Part shown: piece by piece, positions 20,351 to 27,927 of the stretch
How the letters are laid out: every line of letters begins with the position of its first letter
Numbering within the stretch: the first letter of the stretch is position 1
NCBI GenBank assembly: GCA_029979085.1
Contig: JAPOIF010000007.1
Span: 1 to 32,244, forward strand
From: Methanobacteriota archaeon
GTDB taxonomy: Archaea; Thermoplasmatota; Poseidoniia; Poseidoniales; Poseidoniaceae
DNA length: 32,244 nt
Direction: 5' to 3'
Position numbers and translations under genes: made by a program
The notes under the pieces: generated by a model
What the model was told of the DNA's origin: nothing
The model's input: only the letters and a program-made list of their open reading frames with translations
The model's database searches: none

Positions 20351-21691
20351 ATGAACACGCAAGGATGGATGTCAGACATGGAACCAGCACGCGGAATGGA
20401 GGAGTTGCCCCTTTCTCCATCTCTCTCTGCAATGGTTCAACATCTACCGAGATCATTGGCAGAAGTCATCGCTTGGTTCCGAGAAAACGACGCCCATGTG
20501 TGGATTGTTGGCGGAGCCCTGCGTAACACAATGTTGGGCACCAGAGTCGTCGAATTTGATCTTGCGACGACCATGACTCCAGACGAAATGAAATCGTATC
20601 CAGATACGCTTCCGACGGGTGAACGTTACGGCACCATCACCTTTCGGAACAACGGCGAAACCTACGAGGTGACAACACTTCGAACTGAATCTGGATACAA
20701 CGATGGACGCAGACCAGATGAGGTTGAATGGGGGGATTCATTGCTCGTCGATCTTTCTCGGCGGGATTTAACCATGAATGCAATGGCATTGGATCCCATC
20801 AAGCAAGCATTTTACGACCCATTCGATGGATGTGGTGATTTGAAGAATGGACGTCTTCGTTCTGTTGGAGAAGCAACAAAACGGCTCTCTGAGGATGCCT
20901 TGCGTATTTTGCGCATCTATCGATTCATGGATCAAGGCCCTGCTGGCATTTGGTTGCCTGATCAACAACTGGCGGACGCCTTGCGAAAAACACGACCTAT
21001 GCTCGACAGAATTGCATCCGAGCGAATTTGGTCTGAATTCAAACGAATCTTGCTCGGCCAACATGCCTCTGAGATCGTTCAACGCATGGCAGATGATGGT
21101 ATTTTGAAACAAATTTCAAACCTGGATTGGATGCAAGATGACCTTCGCATCAAACTCCTTAATGAAATTGAAAGCGACGATGTTCTTGACCGATTGGTTG
21201 TGTTGCTGCGAGATTTCAACGCCGAGGATTGTGAAATGTTGTCGGCAAAACTTCGATTGAGTGGTCGAGAAAAGAAGAACCTCTTGTTCCGTCATTCGAA
21301 ACAAGGGCACCTACCAGAAAACATGGACTCGTCAATGCGAGTTTATGCTGTGGCGATGGGGTCTTGGAGCCAACAGCATTTGAAGAACGAGCAATTGTTT
21401 GCTCGATTTGATTCTCTGCCCGGTTTCACCGAGGAGGATGTACAGCGACGAATTGATCGGTTGTCAAGTCTTAAGATTGATTTCAACGTTGAGCCTTTGG
21501 CTTCTGGTGAGTTTATTATGCAACGAACCGGAATCCAACAAGGACCAAAACTAGGAGCGTTGAAAACTTGGCTTTTCTATGAACAAGTCGCTCGCCATCT
21601 TCAGACGCTTGAGGAGATGGACAGGCTGTTGTGTACACTTTCTTGGCAAACTGAGGATACAACGCGTTGGCCAAAACTTCAATTCCCCTAA
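20351..21691 (+). CDS. Class II CCA-adding/poly(A) polymerase-type nucleotidyltransferase
   Basis: This protein would add or repair the CCA end of tRNA, or polyadenylate RNA. The bacterial/eukaryal class II signatures are in order from the ATG at 20351: WIVGGALRN (51-59), VEFDLATTMTP (67-77), YEVTTLRTE (105-113), RRDLTMNAMALD (137-148), FYDPFDGCGDLKNGRLRSVG (154-173), EDALRILRIYRF (181-192) and a following RIASERIWSEFKRIL. Length is 446 residues. Archaea normally use the unrelated class I enzyme, so this is probably of bacterial origin. The first catalytic Asp of the DxD motif is Glu68, and the Asp that usually ends the GGxxRD motif is Asn59. Other starts (TTG 20342, ATG 20369, ATG 20378) are possible because the first 45 residues are not conserved. 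It is divergent from the SerK-like gene. Confidence 0.88.
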   Translation: MNTQGWMSDMEPARGMEELPLSPSLSAMVQHLPRSLAEVIAWFRENDAHVWIVGGALRNTMLGTRVVEFDLATTMTPDEMKSYPDTLPTGERYGTITFRNNGETYEVTTLRTESGYNDGRRPDEVEWGDSLLVDLSRRDLTMNAMALDPIKQAFYDPFDGCGDLKNGRLRSVGEATKRLSEDALRILRIYRFMDQGPAGIWLPDQQLADALRKTRPMLDRIASERIWSEFKRILLGQHASEIVQRMADDGILKQISNLDWMQDDLRIKLLNEIESDDVLDRLVVLLRDFNAEDCEMLSAKLRLSGREKKNLLFRHSKQGHLPENMDSSMRVYAVAMGSWSQQHLKNEQLFARFDSLPGFTEEDVQRRIDRLSSLKIDFNVEPLASGEFIMQRTGIQQGPKLGALKTWLFYEQVARHLQTLEEMDRLLCTLSWQTEDTTRWPKLQFP

Positions 21692-21702
21692 CTTGATAGT
21701 CC

Positions 21703-21720
21703 AACCACACGCAAGTGGTT
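21703..21720 (+). other. Hairpin before the EF-hand gene
   Basis: AACCAC, loop ACGCAA, GTGGTT: six perfect base pairs, followed by TTAGG. It lies in the 44-base gap between the nucleotidyltransferase stop and the ATG at 21736. It could be a weak terminator, an operator or an mRNA structure; sequence alone does not tell. Confidence 0.3.
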
Positions 21721-21735
21721 TTAGGACGTGAATCG

Positions 21736-22656
21736 ATGTCTGTCAAGCAAGCACTCCAAGCAAAAATGGAACAACACATCAAAGAAATGGTCGCTACAAA
21801 TCCAATGATTGGTCAGTTGAACACACAGTTCACAAGTTGGCTCCTTGGTTCGGGCTTGACAGGTGCAGAAATTATCCAAATGATTGATTCAAACATGGAT
21901 GCGATCATTCAACCGGTTGAACTTTCTGATGCACTTGAAAAAACAACCGGAACTCAGCCTCCTGGTTGGGTCATCAACGGTTTAATGTCCGTTCTCGACA
22001 TGGACAAAGATGGTAATGTAACCGTAGCAGATCTCCACACCTATTTTGAAGCCATTGGCTTGCCAAGCGGTATTGAAGAAGAACCTGAGCCCGAAGAAGA
22101 TGAATTTGAAGAGCTCAATCAAGAACTCGAAGAAGAAGCAAGGAGGCAGGCGGAAGAAATCATTCGTCAACAAGAAGCAGAGAAGCAACGCCTATTGGAA
22201 GAAGAACAGGCCAGAAAAGCCGCTGAACGAGAAGCACAAGAGAAAGCGGAGAGAGAGGCGGAGGAAGCGCAACAGAAGCCAGAGCCGATCCTTCTCGAGG
22301 AAGATGGAACACCTATCGGCCATGTGCGATTTATCGAGATTCTTCAGGGAATGAAACTTCGCAGTGAACGCCAACAAGCCATTGCTCAATCACCAACACA
22401 ATCTTGTCAAATTCAAATTTCATCGATTGAAAAAACGCTCATCGGTCAAGGTTCATTGAAAAATGGTATGACCATTATCGGAACGTTGTCAGAAAACAGT
22501 GACATCGAAGTGGAACTTCGTCTCCCCTCTGAAGCCAACGAAGACGTGATGTTGTTTCAATCAAAACACACGATTGAGGCTGAGGCTCAAATCTGTGATT
22601 GGAACGTTGGACGCAGTCGGCCAGTCTTCATCGCTTCGAACTTCGAATACCTATAG
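21736..22656 (+). CDS. EF-hand and coiled-coil protein, unknown function
   Basis: The 306-residue cytosolic protein has a helical N-terminal domain with one clear EF-hand loop, DMDKDGNVTVAD (88-99), with Asp at positions 1, 3, 5 and 12. A less regular helical segment at 40-70 may be its partner. Next comes a long Glu/Arg/Lys/Gln-rich stretch (about 122-181) that should form a charged coiled coil. A beta-rich C-terminal domain of about 110 residues (HVRFIEILQGMKLR, then SQSCQIQISS-like strands) follows. It is probably a calcium- or magnesium-responsive scaffold. I know no named family for this arrangement. ATG 21736 has AGGA upstream; a GTG at 21715 would add seven codons. The 3' end overlaps the convergent acyl-CoA dehydrogenase by six bases. 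Confidence 0.8.
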   Translation: MSVKQALQAKMEQHIKEMVATNPMIGQLNTQFTSWLLGSGLTGAEIIQMIDSNMDAIIQPVELSDALEKTTGTQPPGWVINGLMSVLDMDKDGNVTVADLHTYFEAIGLPSGIEEEPEPEEDEFEELNQELEEEARRQAEEIIRQQEAEKQRLLEEEQARKAAEREAQEKAEREAEEAQQKPEPILLEEDGTPIGHVRFIEILQGMKLRSERQQAIAQSPTQSCQIQISSIEKTLIGQGSLKNGMTIIGTLSENSDIEVELRLPSEANEDVMLFQSKHTIEAEAQICDWNVGRSRPVFIASNFEYL

Positions 22657-23820
22657 TAAACTTCGAGCGACAACAATGCGTTGAACCTCTTGAGTACCTT
22701 CGTAGATCTGGGTGATTTTTGCATCTCGGAAGAACCGTTCAACCGGGAATTCCTTGGTGTACCCGTATCCACCATGCACTTGAATAGCGCGTTCGGATAC
22801 CCACATTGCCGTATCGCCTGCGTACAACTTTGCCATACTGGCTTCTTTCGTATGGCGGGGCCCATCGTGTTCGTAATGCTGTTGTTTCGCCCATGAGGCC
22901 TTGTAGACGAGGTGTCTGGCAGCATCAATTCGTGTGGCCATATCGGCAAGAATGCCCATGATCATCTGATGATGAGCGATTGGTTTGCCGAATGCCTCAC
23001 GCTCATGTGCGTACTTGAGCGATGCCTCGTATGCACCTTGGGCAATACCAAGGGCTTGGGCAGCGATTCCAATACGTGAGTTGTCAAGAGCATTCATTGC
23101 AATCGGGAAACCATTCCCTGCTCCTTTGATGACATTCTCAACAGGCACCTTACAATCCTTCAGCACAAGGGTGCACGTATCAGAGGAACGAATGCCGAGC
23201 TTGTCTTCCTTTTTGCCGACAGAGAACCCTTCAAACGATGAATCAACAATGAATGCAGTTGTACCACCGTGTTTCTTCACACCGTAATCTGGATGATCGA
23301 CGTCCTTTGCGAAAAGAACGATGATTTTGGCCTGTGCTCCATTGGTAACCCACATCTTCTCACCGTTGAGGATGTAGTGCTTTCCATCGTCGGAGAGTTT
23401 TGCTTTGCAGGTCATGGCTGCGGCATCTGTACCAGCACCTGCCTCGGAAAGTGAGTAGGCACCTACTTCGCCTTCAGCGAGGCGAGGCAGATATGTTTCC
23501 TTCTGATATTCGTCGCCGTGGAGAGCGATTGTTTTCGCACAAAGTCCAACGTGAACACAGAACATGACTGAGAATGAAGGATCAACCCGAGCAAGTTCCT
23601 CAACGATAATTGATTCTGAGATGTCATCGACTGGCATTCCACCGTACTGTTCTGGTACGGTGACACCTTGGAGCCCCAACTCAAGGAATTGTTGCCATTC
23701 CTCTGCAGGAGGTGTCTGAGTTTGATCTCGATGTTCGACTGTGGGGGTAAGAACCGATTCTGCAAAATCGCGAACCATTTCTCGAATCATGTCTTGTTCA
23801 TCGGTCGCTTTGAAGTCCAT
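22651..23820 (-). CDS. Acyl-CoA dehydrogenase
   Basis: This FAD enzyme introduces the alpha-beta double bond of acyl-CoA in fatty acid or branched-chain amino acid breakdown, passing electrons to ETF. The 389-residue product has the standard length and motifs: GVTVPEQYGG near 49, AYSLSEAGAGTDAAAM around 123-138, WVTNGAQAKI, the RIGIAAQALGIAQGAYE region, AFGKPIAHHQ, QVHGGYGYTKEFPVERFFRDA and the catalytic Glu in IYEGTQEVQR near the end. The sequence is of the short/branched-chain type; exact chain length is not predictable. The ATG at 23820 has GGTGA upstream; the frame continues to 23844. It is divergent from the GcvH-like gene across 119 bases. No thiolase, hydratase or ETF gene is in view. 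Confidence 0.95.
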   Translation of the reverse strand: MDFKATDEQDMIREMVRDFAESVLTPTVEHRDQTQTPPAEEWQQFLELGLQGVTVPEQYGGMPVDDISESIIVEELARVDPSFSVMFCVHVGLCAKTIALHGDEYQKETYLPRLAEGEVGAYSLSEAGAGTDAAAMTCKAKLSDDGKHYILNGEKMWVTNGAQAKIIVLFAKDVDHPDYGVKKHGGTTAFIVDSSFEGFSVGKKEDKLGIRSSDTCTLVLKDCKVPVENVIKGAGNGFPIAMNALDNSRIGIAAQALGIAQGAYEASLKYAHEREAFGKPIAHHQMIMGILADMATRIDAARHLVYKASWAKQQHYEHDGPRHTKEASMAKLYAGDTAMWVSERAIQVHGGYGYTKEFPVERFFRDAKITQIYEGTQEVQRIVVARSLL

Positions 23821-23939
23821 ACGCTCACCAATTACCTCTAACAAGGGCTTTCACTTAATGGATGTGCTACGACCACATCACCACGAATATAGCGATGGTT
23901 CATATAGGAGTTGTTTGAGCCGCGTACAGGTGATATGGC

Positions 23940-24344
23940 TTGGATGAAGAGGTCGTAGAATTTAACATCGCACACAACCGAAAGTACTCAATTGACCATC
24001 TCTGGTATCAGGAAAAGGATGATGAGAAGATCATGGTCGGTATCAGTGAATTCATGGGTGTTGAGATTGGAGAAGTCCTTCGAGTTATTCTCCCTCAGGC
24101 CGAAACCATGGTTGACGAAGGACAGGACATGTTTTCTCTTTGGACAGGAGAGGAAAAAATTGCCTTCACGGCACCGTTCTCAGGGACGATTACCGAAGTC
24201 AATGGAGAGGTTGAAATCAATCCAGATCTCGTCAATGAATCTGCTTACGATCTCGGCTGGATTTTGGTTCTACAACCATTCCAGTTTGACATGGAGAATC
24301 TGCTTGAACCTGACGAATACGTCGAGTACCTCTCCGAACTTTGA
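23940..24344 (+). CDS. GcvH-like protein with displaced or missing lipoyl lysine
   Basis: The 134-residue product follows the glycine-cleavage H-protein layout: HLWYQEKDDEKIMVGISEF (20-38), IGEVLRVILPQAETMVDEGQ (43-62), APFSGTITEVNGEVEINPDLVNE (78-100) and YDLGWILVLQP (103-113). In true GcvH the lipoyl lysine is in ESVKA, eight residues before the AP proline. Here the segment is WTGEEKIAFTAP with Lys73 only six residues before that proline, and the ESVKA context is absent. It is either modified in a shifted position or is an H-like protein with another role. The TTG at 23940 is the only usable early start and has a strong SD (AGGTGAT, 23928-23934). No gcvP or gcvT is nearby. It lies 17 bases before hpt and probably heads that operon. 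Confidence 0.8.
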   Translation: MDEEVVEFNIAHNRKYSIDHLWYQEKDDEKIMVGISEFMGVEIGEVLRVILPQAETMVDEGQDMFSLWTGEEKIAFTAPFSGTITEVNGEVEINPDLVNESAYDLGWILVLQPFQFDMENLLEPDEYVEYLSEL

Positions 24345-24361
24345 TTCGATGAAGTGGAACC

Positions 24362-24943
24362 ATGTCAAATCCATTGCAGCGATTGAAAGATTCACTTCTG
24401 GCTGCACCCATCATCTGGAAGGGCGATTACCCCTACTTCATTCATCCACTAACGGATGGCGTACCCCGTCTAGACCCCACCGTACTCACTGCAGTTGTTG
24501 AACTGATTGAGGACGCTGTAAAATGGGATTCAATCGACCTCGTTTTAGGGATTGAAGCGATGGGACTTCCTCTGACCAGCCCACTGTCGATGAGAAACAA
24601 TCGCCCTCAGGTTGTTGTGCGAAAGCGCTCTTATGGACTCGAAGGAGAACTTGCAATCGATCAATCCACCGGTTATTCCAAAGGCTCAATGTTCCTAAAC
24701 GACATCAACAAGGGCGAGCGAATTCTCATTGTCGATGACGTCTTGTCAACAGGCGGAACACTCGATGCGATTATCCAAGGTGTCGAATCCTTAGGTGCAG
24801 TGATCGCATCTGTCGTCGTTGTCGTTGAAAAGGGGCCAGGGTTGGCGCAATTGCAAGAAAAATATCCGCACATTGAAATTTCATCAATCGTTCGACTCGA
24901 AATGGATGAAGGAAAGGTTGTCCTTCTTGATGAGGTGATTTGA
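24362..24943 (+). CDS. hpt: Archaeal hypoxanthine/guanine phosphoribosyltransferase
   Basis: This purine salvage enzyme makes IMP or GMP from free base and PRPP. The 193-residue product follows the archaeal Hpt type closely, which is more like APRT/xanthine PRT than bacterial HGPRT. It has YPYFIHPLTDGVPRLDP near 23-39, GIEAMGLPL (63-71), VVVRKRSYGLEGE (84-96), the QSTGYSKGSMFLN segment, and the PRPP loop ILIVDDVLSTGGTL around 121-134. The ATG at 24362 is the first in frame. Its stop overlaps the dph2 start (TGATG), which indicates translational coupling. Confidence 0.93.
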   Translation: MSNPLQRLKDSLLAAPIIWKGDYPYFIHPLTDGVPRLDPTVLTAVVELIEDAVKWDSIDLVLGIEAMGLPLTSPLSMRNNRPQVVVRKRSYGLEGELAIDQSTGYSKGSMFLNDINKGERILIVDDVLSTGGTLDAIIQGVESLGAVIASVVVVVEKGPGLAQLQEKYPHIEISSIVRLEMDEGKVVLLDEVI

Positions 24944-26049
24944 TGGATTTAGACAGGCACGACTTCCAGTTGGAAGAACTTATCCAGCGCATTCAGAAAA
25001 ACGACAACCGACTTGTCGCACTTCAAGTCCCAGAAGGGCTAAAGATGCAAGCACTCGAAATGATGGATGAGATTGAATCTGGTTCTGGAGCGAAAGTCGT
25101 CTTAGCTGCCGATCCATGCTATGGTGCGTGTGATTTGGTTCACGATAAAATGAAGATGATGGGTGTCGAACTTGTTGCCCACATGGGACATTCTCAGATG
25201 AATATCGACTCAGGAATGCCTACGCAATTTATCGATGTTACATACGACGGCGATCCTGAACTTGCACCTGTCATTCCTATGCTCAACGCACATTTGGAAA
25301 TCGCGAAAAAGAGAATGGCTGAACAATCGACTTCTGAATTAACAGAAGAGGAAGCGAAAGAACGTTTCATGGATGCTGTTGGTCGTATGACGCCGCTAAA
25401 AGACACAAAATTGGGGTTGGTTGGAAGCATCCAACACTTGCACCTCTTACCGGAATTCCATGACCGTCTCGAGAAAGCGGGCTTTGATGTTACAATCCCA
25501 ATGGGTGGTGCACGACTCACCTTCCCAGGACAAGTGTTGGGTTGCAACTATTCAGGCGATGATGACACAATTGGGCATTACCTCTTCCTTGGCAGCGGTG
25601 ACTTTCACCCAATTGGATTGGTTCTCCATACTGGAAAACCGCTCGCTATGCTCGACCCATATTCTGGCGATGCCATCGAGATGTCGTTTGAACGAATTGA
25701 ACGGATTCTACGTCAGCGTTTTGGTTTGATTATGTCGTCCATGGATGCTGAAAAATTTGGAATTCTCATCGGTGAGAAACCTGGTCAAATGCGAAGAACA
25801 CTTGCGCTTCGAATGAAGCGGTTGTTGGAGAAGCATGGAAAGAAAGGCTACCTTCTCGCACTCGAACATGTCGGACCTGAGTTGATCGATTTCTATCCTG
25901 TTGATGCTTTTGTCAACACAGCATGCCCTCGTATTGCCATCGATGATGCGGTCAAGTATGCAAAACCCCTCATCACACCGTTTGAGCTCGAAGTAGCCCT
26001 CGGCGAAAAGAAATGGGAACTTGGCTATCAATTCGATGAAATTCCTTGA
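24943..26049 (+). CDS. dph2: Archaeal Dph2-type diphthamide synthase
   Basis: This is a radical-SAM-like iron-sulfur enzyme that transfers the 3-amino-3-carboxypropyl group to the EF2 histidine in the first step of diphthamide synthesis. The 368-residue product keeps the three cluster cysteines: Cys59 in ADPCYGACD, Cys201 in VLGCNYSG and Cys328 in NTACPRIAIDD. Other family marks are LQVPEGLKMQALEM (28-41), AHMGHSQMN near 79-87 and LGSGDFHPIGL near 216-226. A charged insertion (about 121-145) lengthens the first domain slightly. The ATG at 24943 overlaps the hpt stop by one base and has SD GAGGTGATT. The stop overlaps the TTG of orc1 by four bases. Confidence 0.93.
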   Translation: MDLDRHDFQLEELIQRIQKNDNRLVALQVPEGLKMQALEMMDEIESGSGAKVVLAADPCYGACDLVHDKMKMMGVELVAHMGHSQMNIDSGMPTQFIDVTYDGDPELAPVIPMLNAHLEIAKKRMAEQSTSELTEEEAKERFMDAVGRMTPLKDTKLGLVGSIQHLHLLPEFHDRLEKAGFDVTIPMGGARLTFPGQVLGCNYSGDDDTIGHYLFLGSGDFHPIGLVLHTGKPLAMLDPYSGDAIEMSFERIERILRQRFGLIMSSMDAEKFGILIGEKPGQMRRTLALRMKRLLEKHGKKGYLLALEHVGPELIDFYPVDAFVNTACPRIAIDDAVKYAKPLITPFELEVALGEKKWELGYQFDEIP

Positions 26050-27302
26050 ACAACGTTGATTTTTCGTTTGGTAAAGAGCGAGTGTTCAAGAACGGTTGGC
26101 ATCAAGATGCAACCAGCATGAGCGACTATCTCGACCGAATCGGTTCAGGACTCATCCTTCTGAACCCTGACCCTTTGGATTTTGATTACATTCCAGAAGT
26201 CATGGTGGGACGTGAAGATATTCAAGAGTCGCTTGCTGGTAAATTTCATTCCATTGCCCATCCAAATGGAAGTGCCAACGTTGTCATCACCGGCCCAGTT
26301 GGAAGTGGGAAAACCCTCCTTGCTCGAACGTTTTGCCGAGACATCGAATACCATCTTCGAAATAGAAGGCCGCTTCGAAGCGTTCACATCAACTGTCGCA
26401 ATGCTACGACCAACGTACGAGTTGCCCAGCGTATTGTCCAGTCCTTGGATCCCGGTCATCCAGATCGTGGTCTCTCGATGGGTGAATTGTTGAGCAGCCT
26501 GAGAAAGTTGCTGAGGAATAATGGCAGGCATTTGATCATCGTCCTCGATGAAGTTGACCACTTGTTGCGCAAATCGGGGAACGACCTCATCTACCAATTG
26601 CTTCGTATCGATGAAGATCAAGAAGGAAGCGGCACCTTATCTCTCATCCTCATCAGCCAAGAGCAAGTCCTCGATGTTCTCGAAAACGCAGTTATTTCCA
26701 GGTTTGGGCATACCAACCACTTGCCGATTCCGCCATACGACATGAAAGGACTTCATGCCATTGTGCGTCAACGTGCAGAGGCTGCACTCAACCCAAGATC
26801 GTGGGACGATGAACTTCTGAAACTCATCGCGACTTCTGCTGCACCTTCAGGTGATGCGCGGCAAGTTATCGAACTGCTCGGTGCTGCTGTTGAACACGCT
26901 GAATCCGAAGGTCAGAAGAGTATCTCTCCCGAGCACGTCCAGACCAAGGCACGGAAGGTTCCGCAAGTCATGCCTGAAGATGTTCTCGATGAACTATCGG
27001 GTCATTCGATGCTTGTTCTACTCGGTATCTGCCGAAGGCTCCGGAAGGCTGAATTCATGACGAGCAAAGACGTTGAATCCATCTATGCCGTAGTGTGCGA
27101 GGAGTATGAAGTCAAGCCTCGAAGCCACACGACCGTCTGGAAATTCCTCAAACACATTGAGAGTTTGAACATCATTGCCACTCGAGTTGACACAGTGGGA
27201 GAAGGTCGAGGACGGACAACCCACATCTCCATGCCACACGCTCTCCCGGTGGATGTTGCTGCTCGAATTGAAGGAAGAGTTGCTCTGAAACTGAAACGAT
27301 GA
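26046..27302 (+). CDS. orc1: Orc1/Cdc6-type replication initiator
   Basis: This AAA+ protein would bind replication origins and load MCM. The 418-residue product has Walker A TGPVGSGKT (82-90), Walker B IVLDEVD (165-171), a sensor 1 segment LILISQ (200-205), SRF with a possible arginine finger (Arg219), LPIPPYDM (226-233) and sensor 2 GDARQVIELL (269-278), followed by a C-terminal winged helix (about 300-418). The TTG start overlaps the dph2 stop (TTGA). No good SD is seen, and an ATG at 26118 would remove 24 residues, so the start is uncertain. The 67 bases after it are too short to hold a typical origin; I see no origin-recognition-box repeats there. Confidence 0.93.
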   Translation: MNNVDFSFGKERVFKNGWHQDATSMSDYLDRIGSGLILLNPDPLDFDYIPEVMVGREDIQESLAGKFHSIAHPNGSANVVITGPVGSGKTLLARTFCRDIEYHLRNRRPLRSVHINCRNATTNVRVAQRIVQSLDPGHPDRGLSMGELLSSLRKLLRNNGRHLIIVLDEVDHLLRKSGNDLIYQLLRIDEDQEGSGTLSLILISQEQVLDVLENAVISRFGHTNHLPIPPYDMKGLHAIVRQRAEAALNPRSWDDELLKLIATSAAPSGDARQVIELLGAAVEHAESEGQKSISPEHVQTKARKVPQVMPEDVLDELSGHSMLVLLGICRRLRKAEFMTSKDVESIYAVVCEEYEVKPRSHTTVWKFLKHIESLNIIATRVDTVGEGRGRTTHISMPHALPVDVAARIEGRVALKLKR

Positions 27303-27325
27303 TGAACAAATAGCATGCGGTGAGG

Positions 27326-27333
27326 CTAAATAG
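27326..27333 (+). promoter_or_regulatory. TATA-like box before eS6
   Basis: GCTAAATA is centred about 26 bases before the expected start near 27356. This leaves a leader of roughly 14 bases that contains the SD AGAGGA (27357-27362) before the ATG at 27370. The position suggests the eS6-aIF2-gamma operon starts here rather than by read-through from orc1. Confidence 0.4.
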
Positions 27334-27369
27334 GGGTCGTTTGTCGCTAGGTTGCTAGAGGAATGCTTC

Positions 27370-27885
27370 ATGGCTGATGGAAACTCATTTGTTGCAGTGG
27401 TCAACGATACCACAACCAAGTTGACTCGTACCACAAAGAATGGTACGGAGAAGACCTATTCCCCATCCTACAAGACGGTGATTTCCGGTGCGAACCACGC
27501 ACAATTGCTTGGAAAGAAAATCGGTGACGTAATCGAAGGTGTTTTCGTTGGCGAAGGTGAATCCCTTCTGACAGGATACAAACTCGAAATCACAGGTGGC
27601 TCTGATAAGACCGGAACACCAATGCGCCGAGATCTTGAGGGCGGTTCTCGACAAGCGATTCTCGTCACTGCTTCGACTGGTTTCAAGGGACACAACCTCG
27701 TTTCCAAGACCAAGAAGGGTGAGAAGAAGCGATTCCGATACAAGCCTGAAGGTATGCGCAAGCGACGTGTTTTCCGTGGAAACACCATCACGCAAGACAC
27801 ACGTCAAATCAATCTCAAAGTTGTTGATGCCGGAAACATCGGTCTTGACAAGTTGCTCGGTGAGGAAGAAGCTGCAGCGGAGTGA
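27370..27885 (+). CDS. rps6e: 30S ribosomal protein eS6
   Basis: This archaeal/eukaryal small-subunit ribosomal protein has 171 residues here. Family marks are YKTVISGANHAQLLGKKIGD near 35-54, GGSDKTGTPMRRDLEGG near 75-91, FKGHNLVSKTKKGEKKRFR and RKRRVFRGNTITQDTRQIN near 129-147. The Lys/Arg-rich middle binds rRNA. The acidic end (GEEEAAAE) is short, without the long phosphorylated tail of eukaryotes. The ATG at 27370 has SD AGAGGA at eight bases; a TTG six codons earlier lacks support. It is followed by aIF2-gamma and a PIN nuclease, a gene order known in many archaea. Confidence 0.95.
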   Translation: MADGNSFVAVVNDTTTKLTRTTKNGTEKTYSPSYKTVISGANHAQLLGKKIGDVIEGVFVGEGESLLTGYKLEITGGSDKTGTPMRRDLEGGSRQAILVTASTGFKGHNLVSKTKKGEKKRFRYKPEGMRKRRVFRGNTITQDTRQINLKVVDAGNIGLDKLLGEEEAAAE

Positions 27886-27899
27886 AACCCGAGAGGGTT
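27886..27899 (+). other. Hairpin with GAGA loop after the eS6 stop
   Basis: AACCC, GAGA, GGGTT: five base pairs closed by a GNRA-type loop, starting on the base after the eS6 stop codon and lying before the aIF2-gamma SD. It could stabilise the message or mark a processing point between the two genes. The structure is seen; the role is a guess. Confidence 0.35.
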
Positions 27900-27927
27900 G
27901 AATCGGTGAACAAGGAGGAATGGAAGC

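Noticed and set aside
27303-27369. Replication origin next to orc1
   Set aside because: Only 67 bases, no repeated origin-recognition boxes and no strong AT-rich unwinding stretch; it is better explained as the eS6 promoter.
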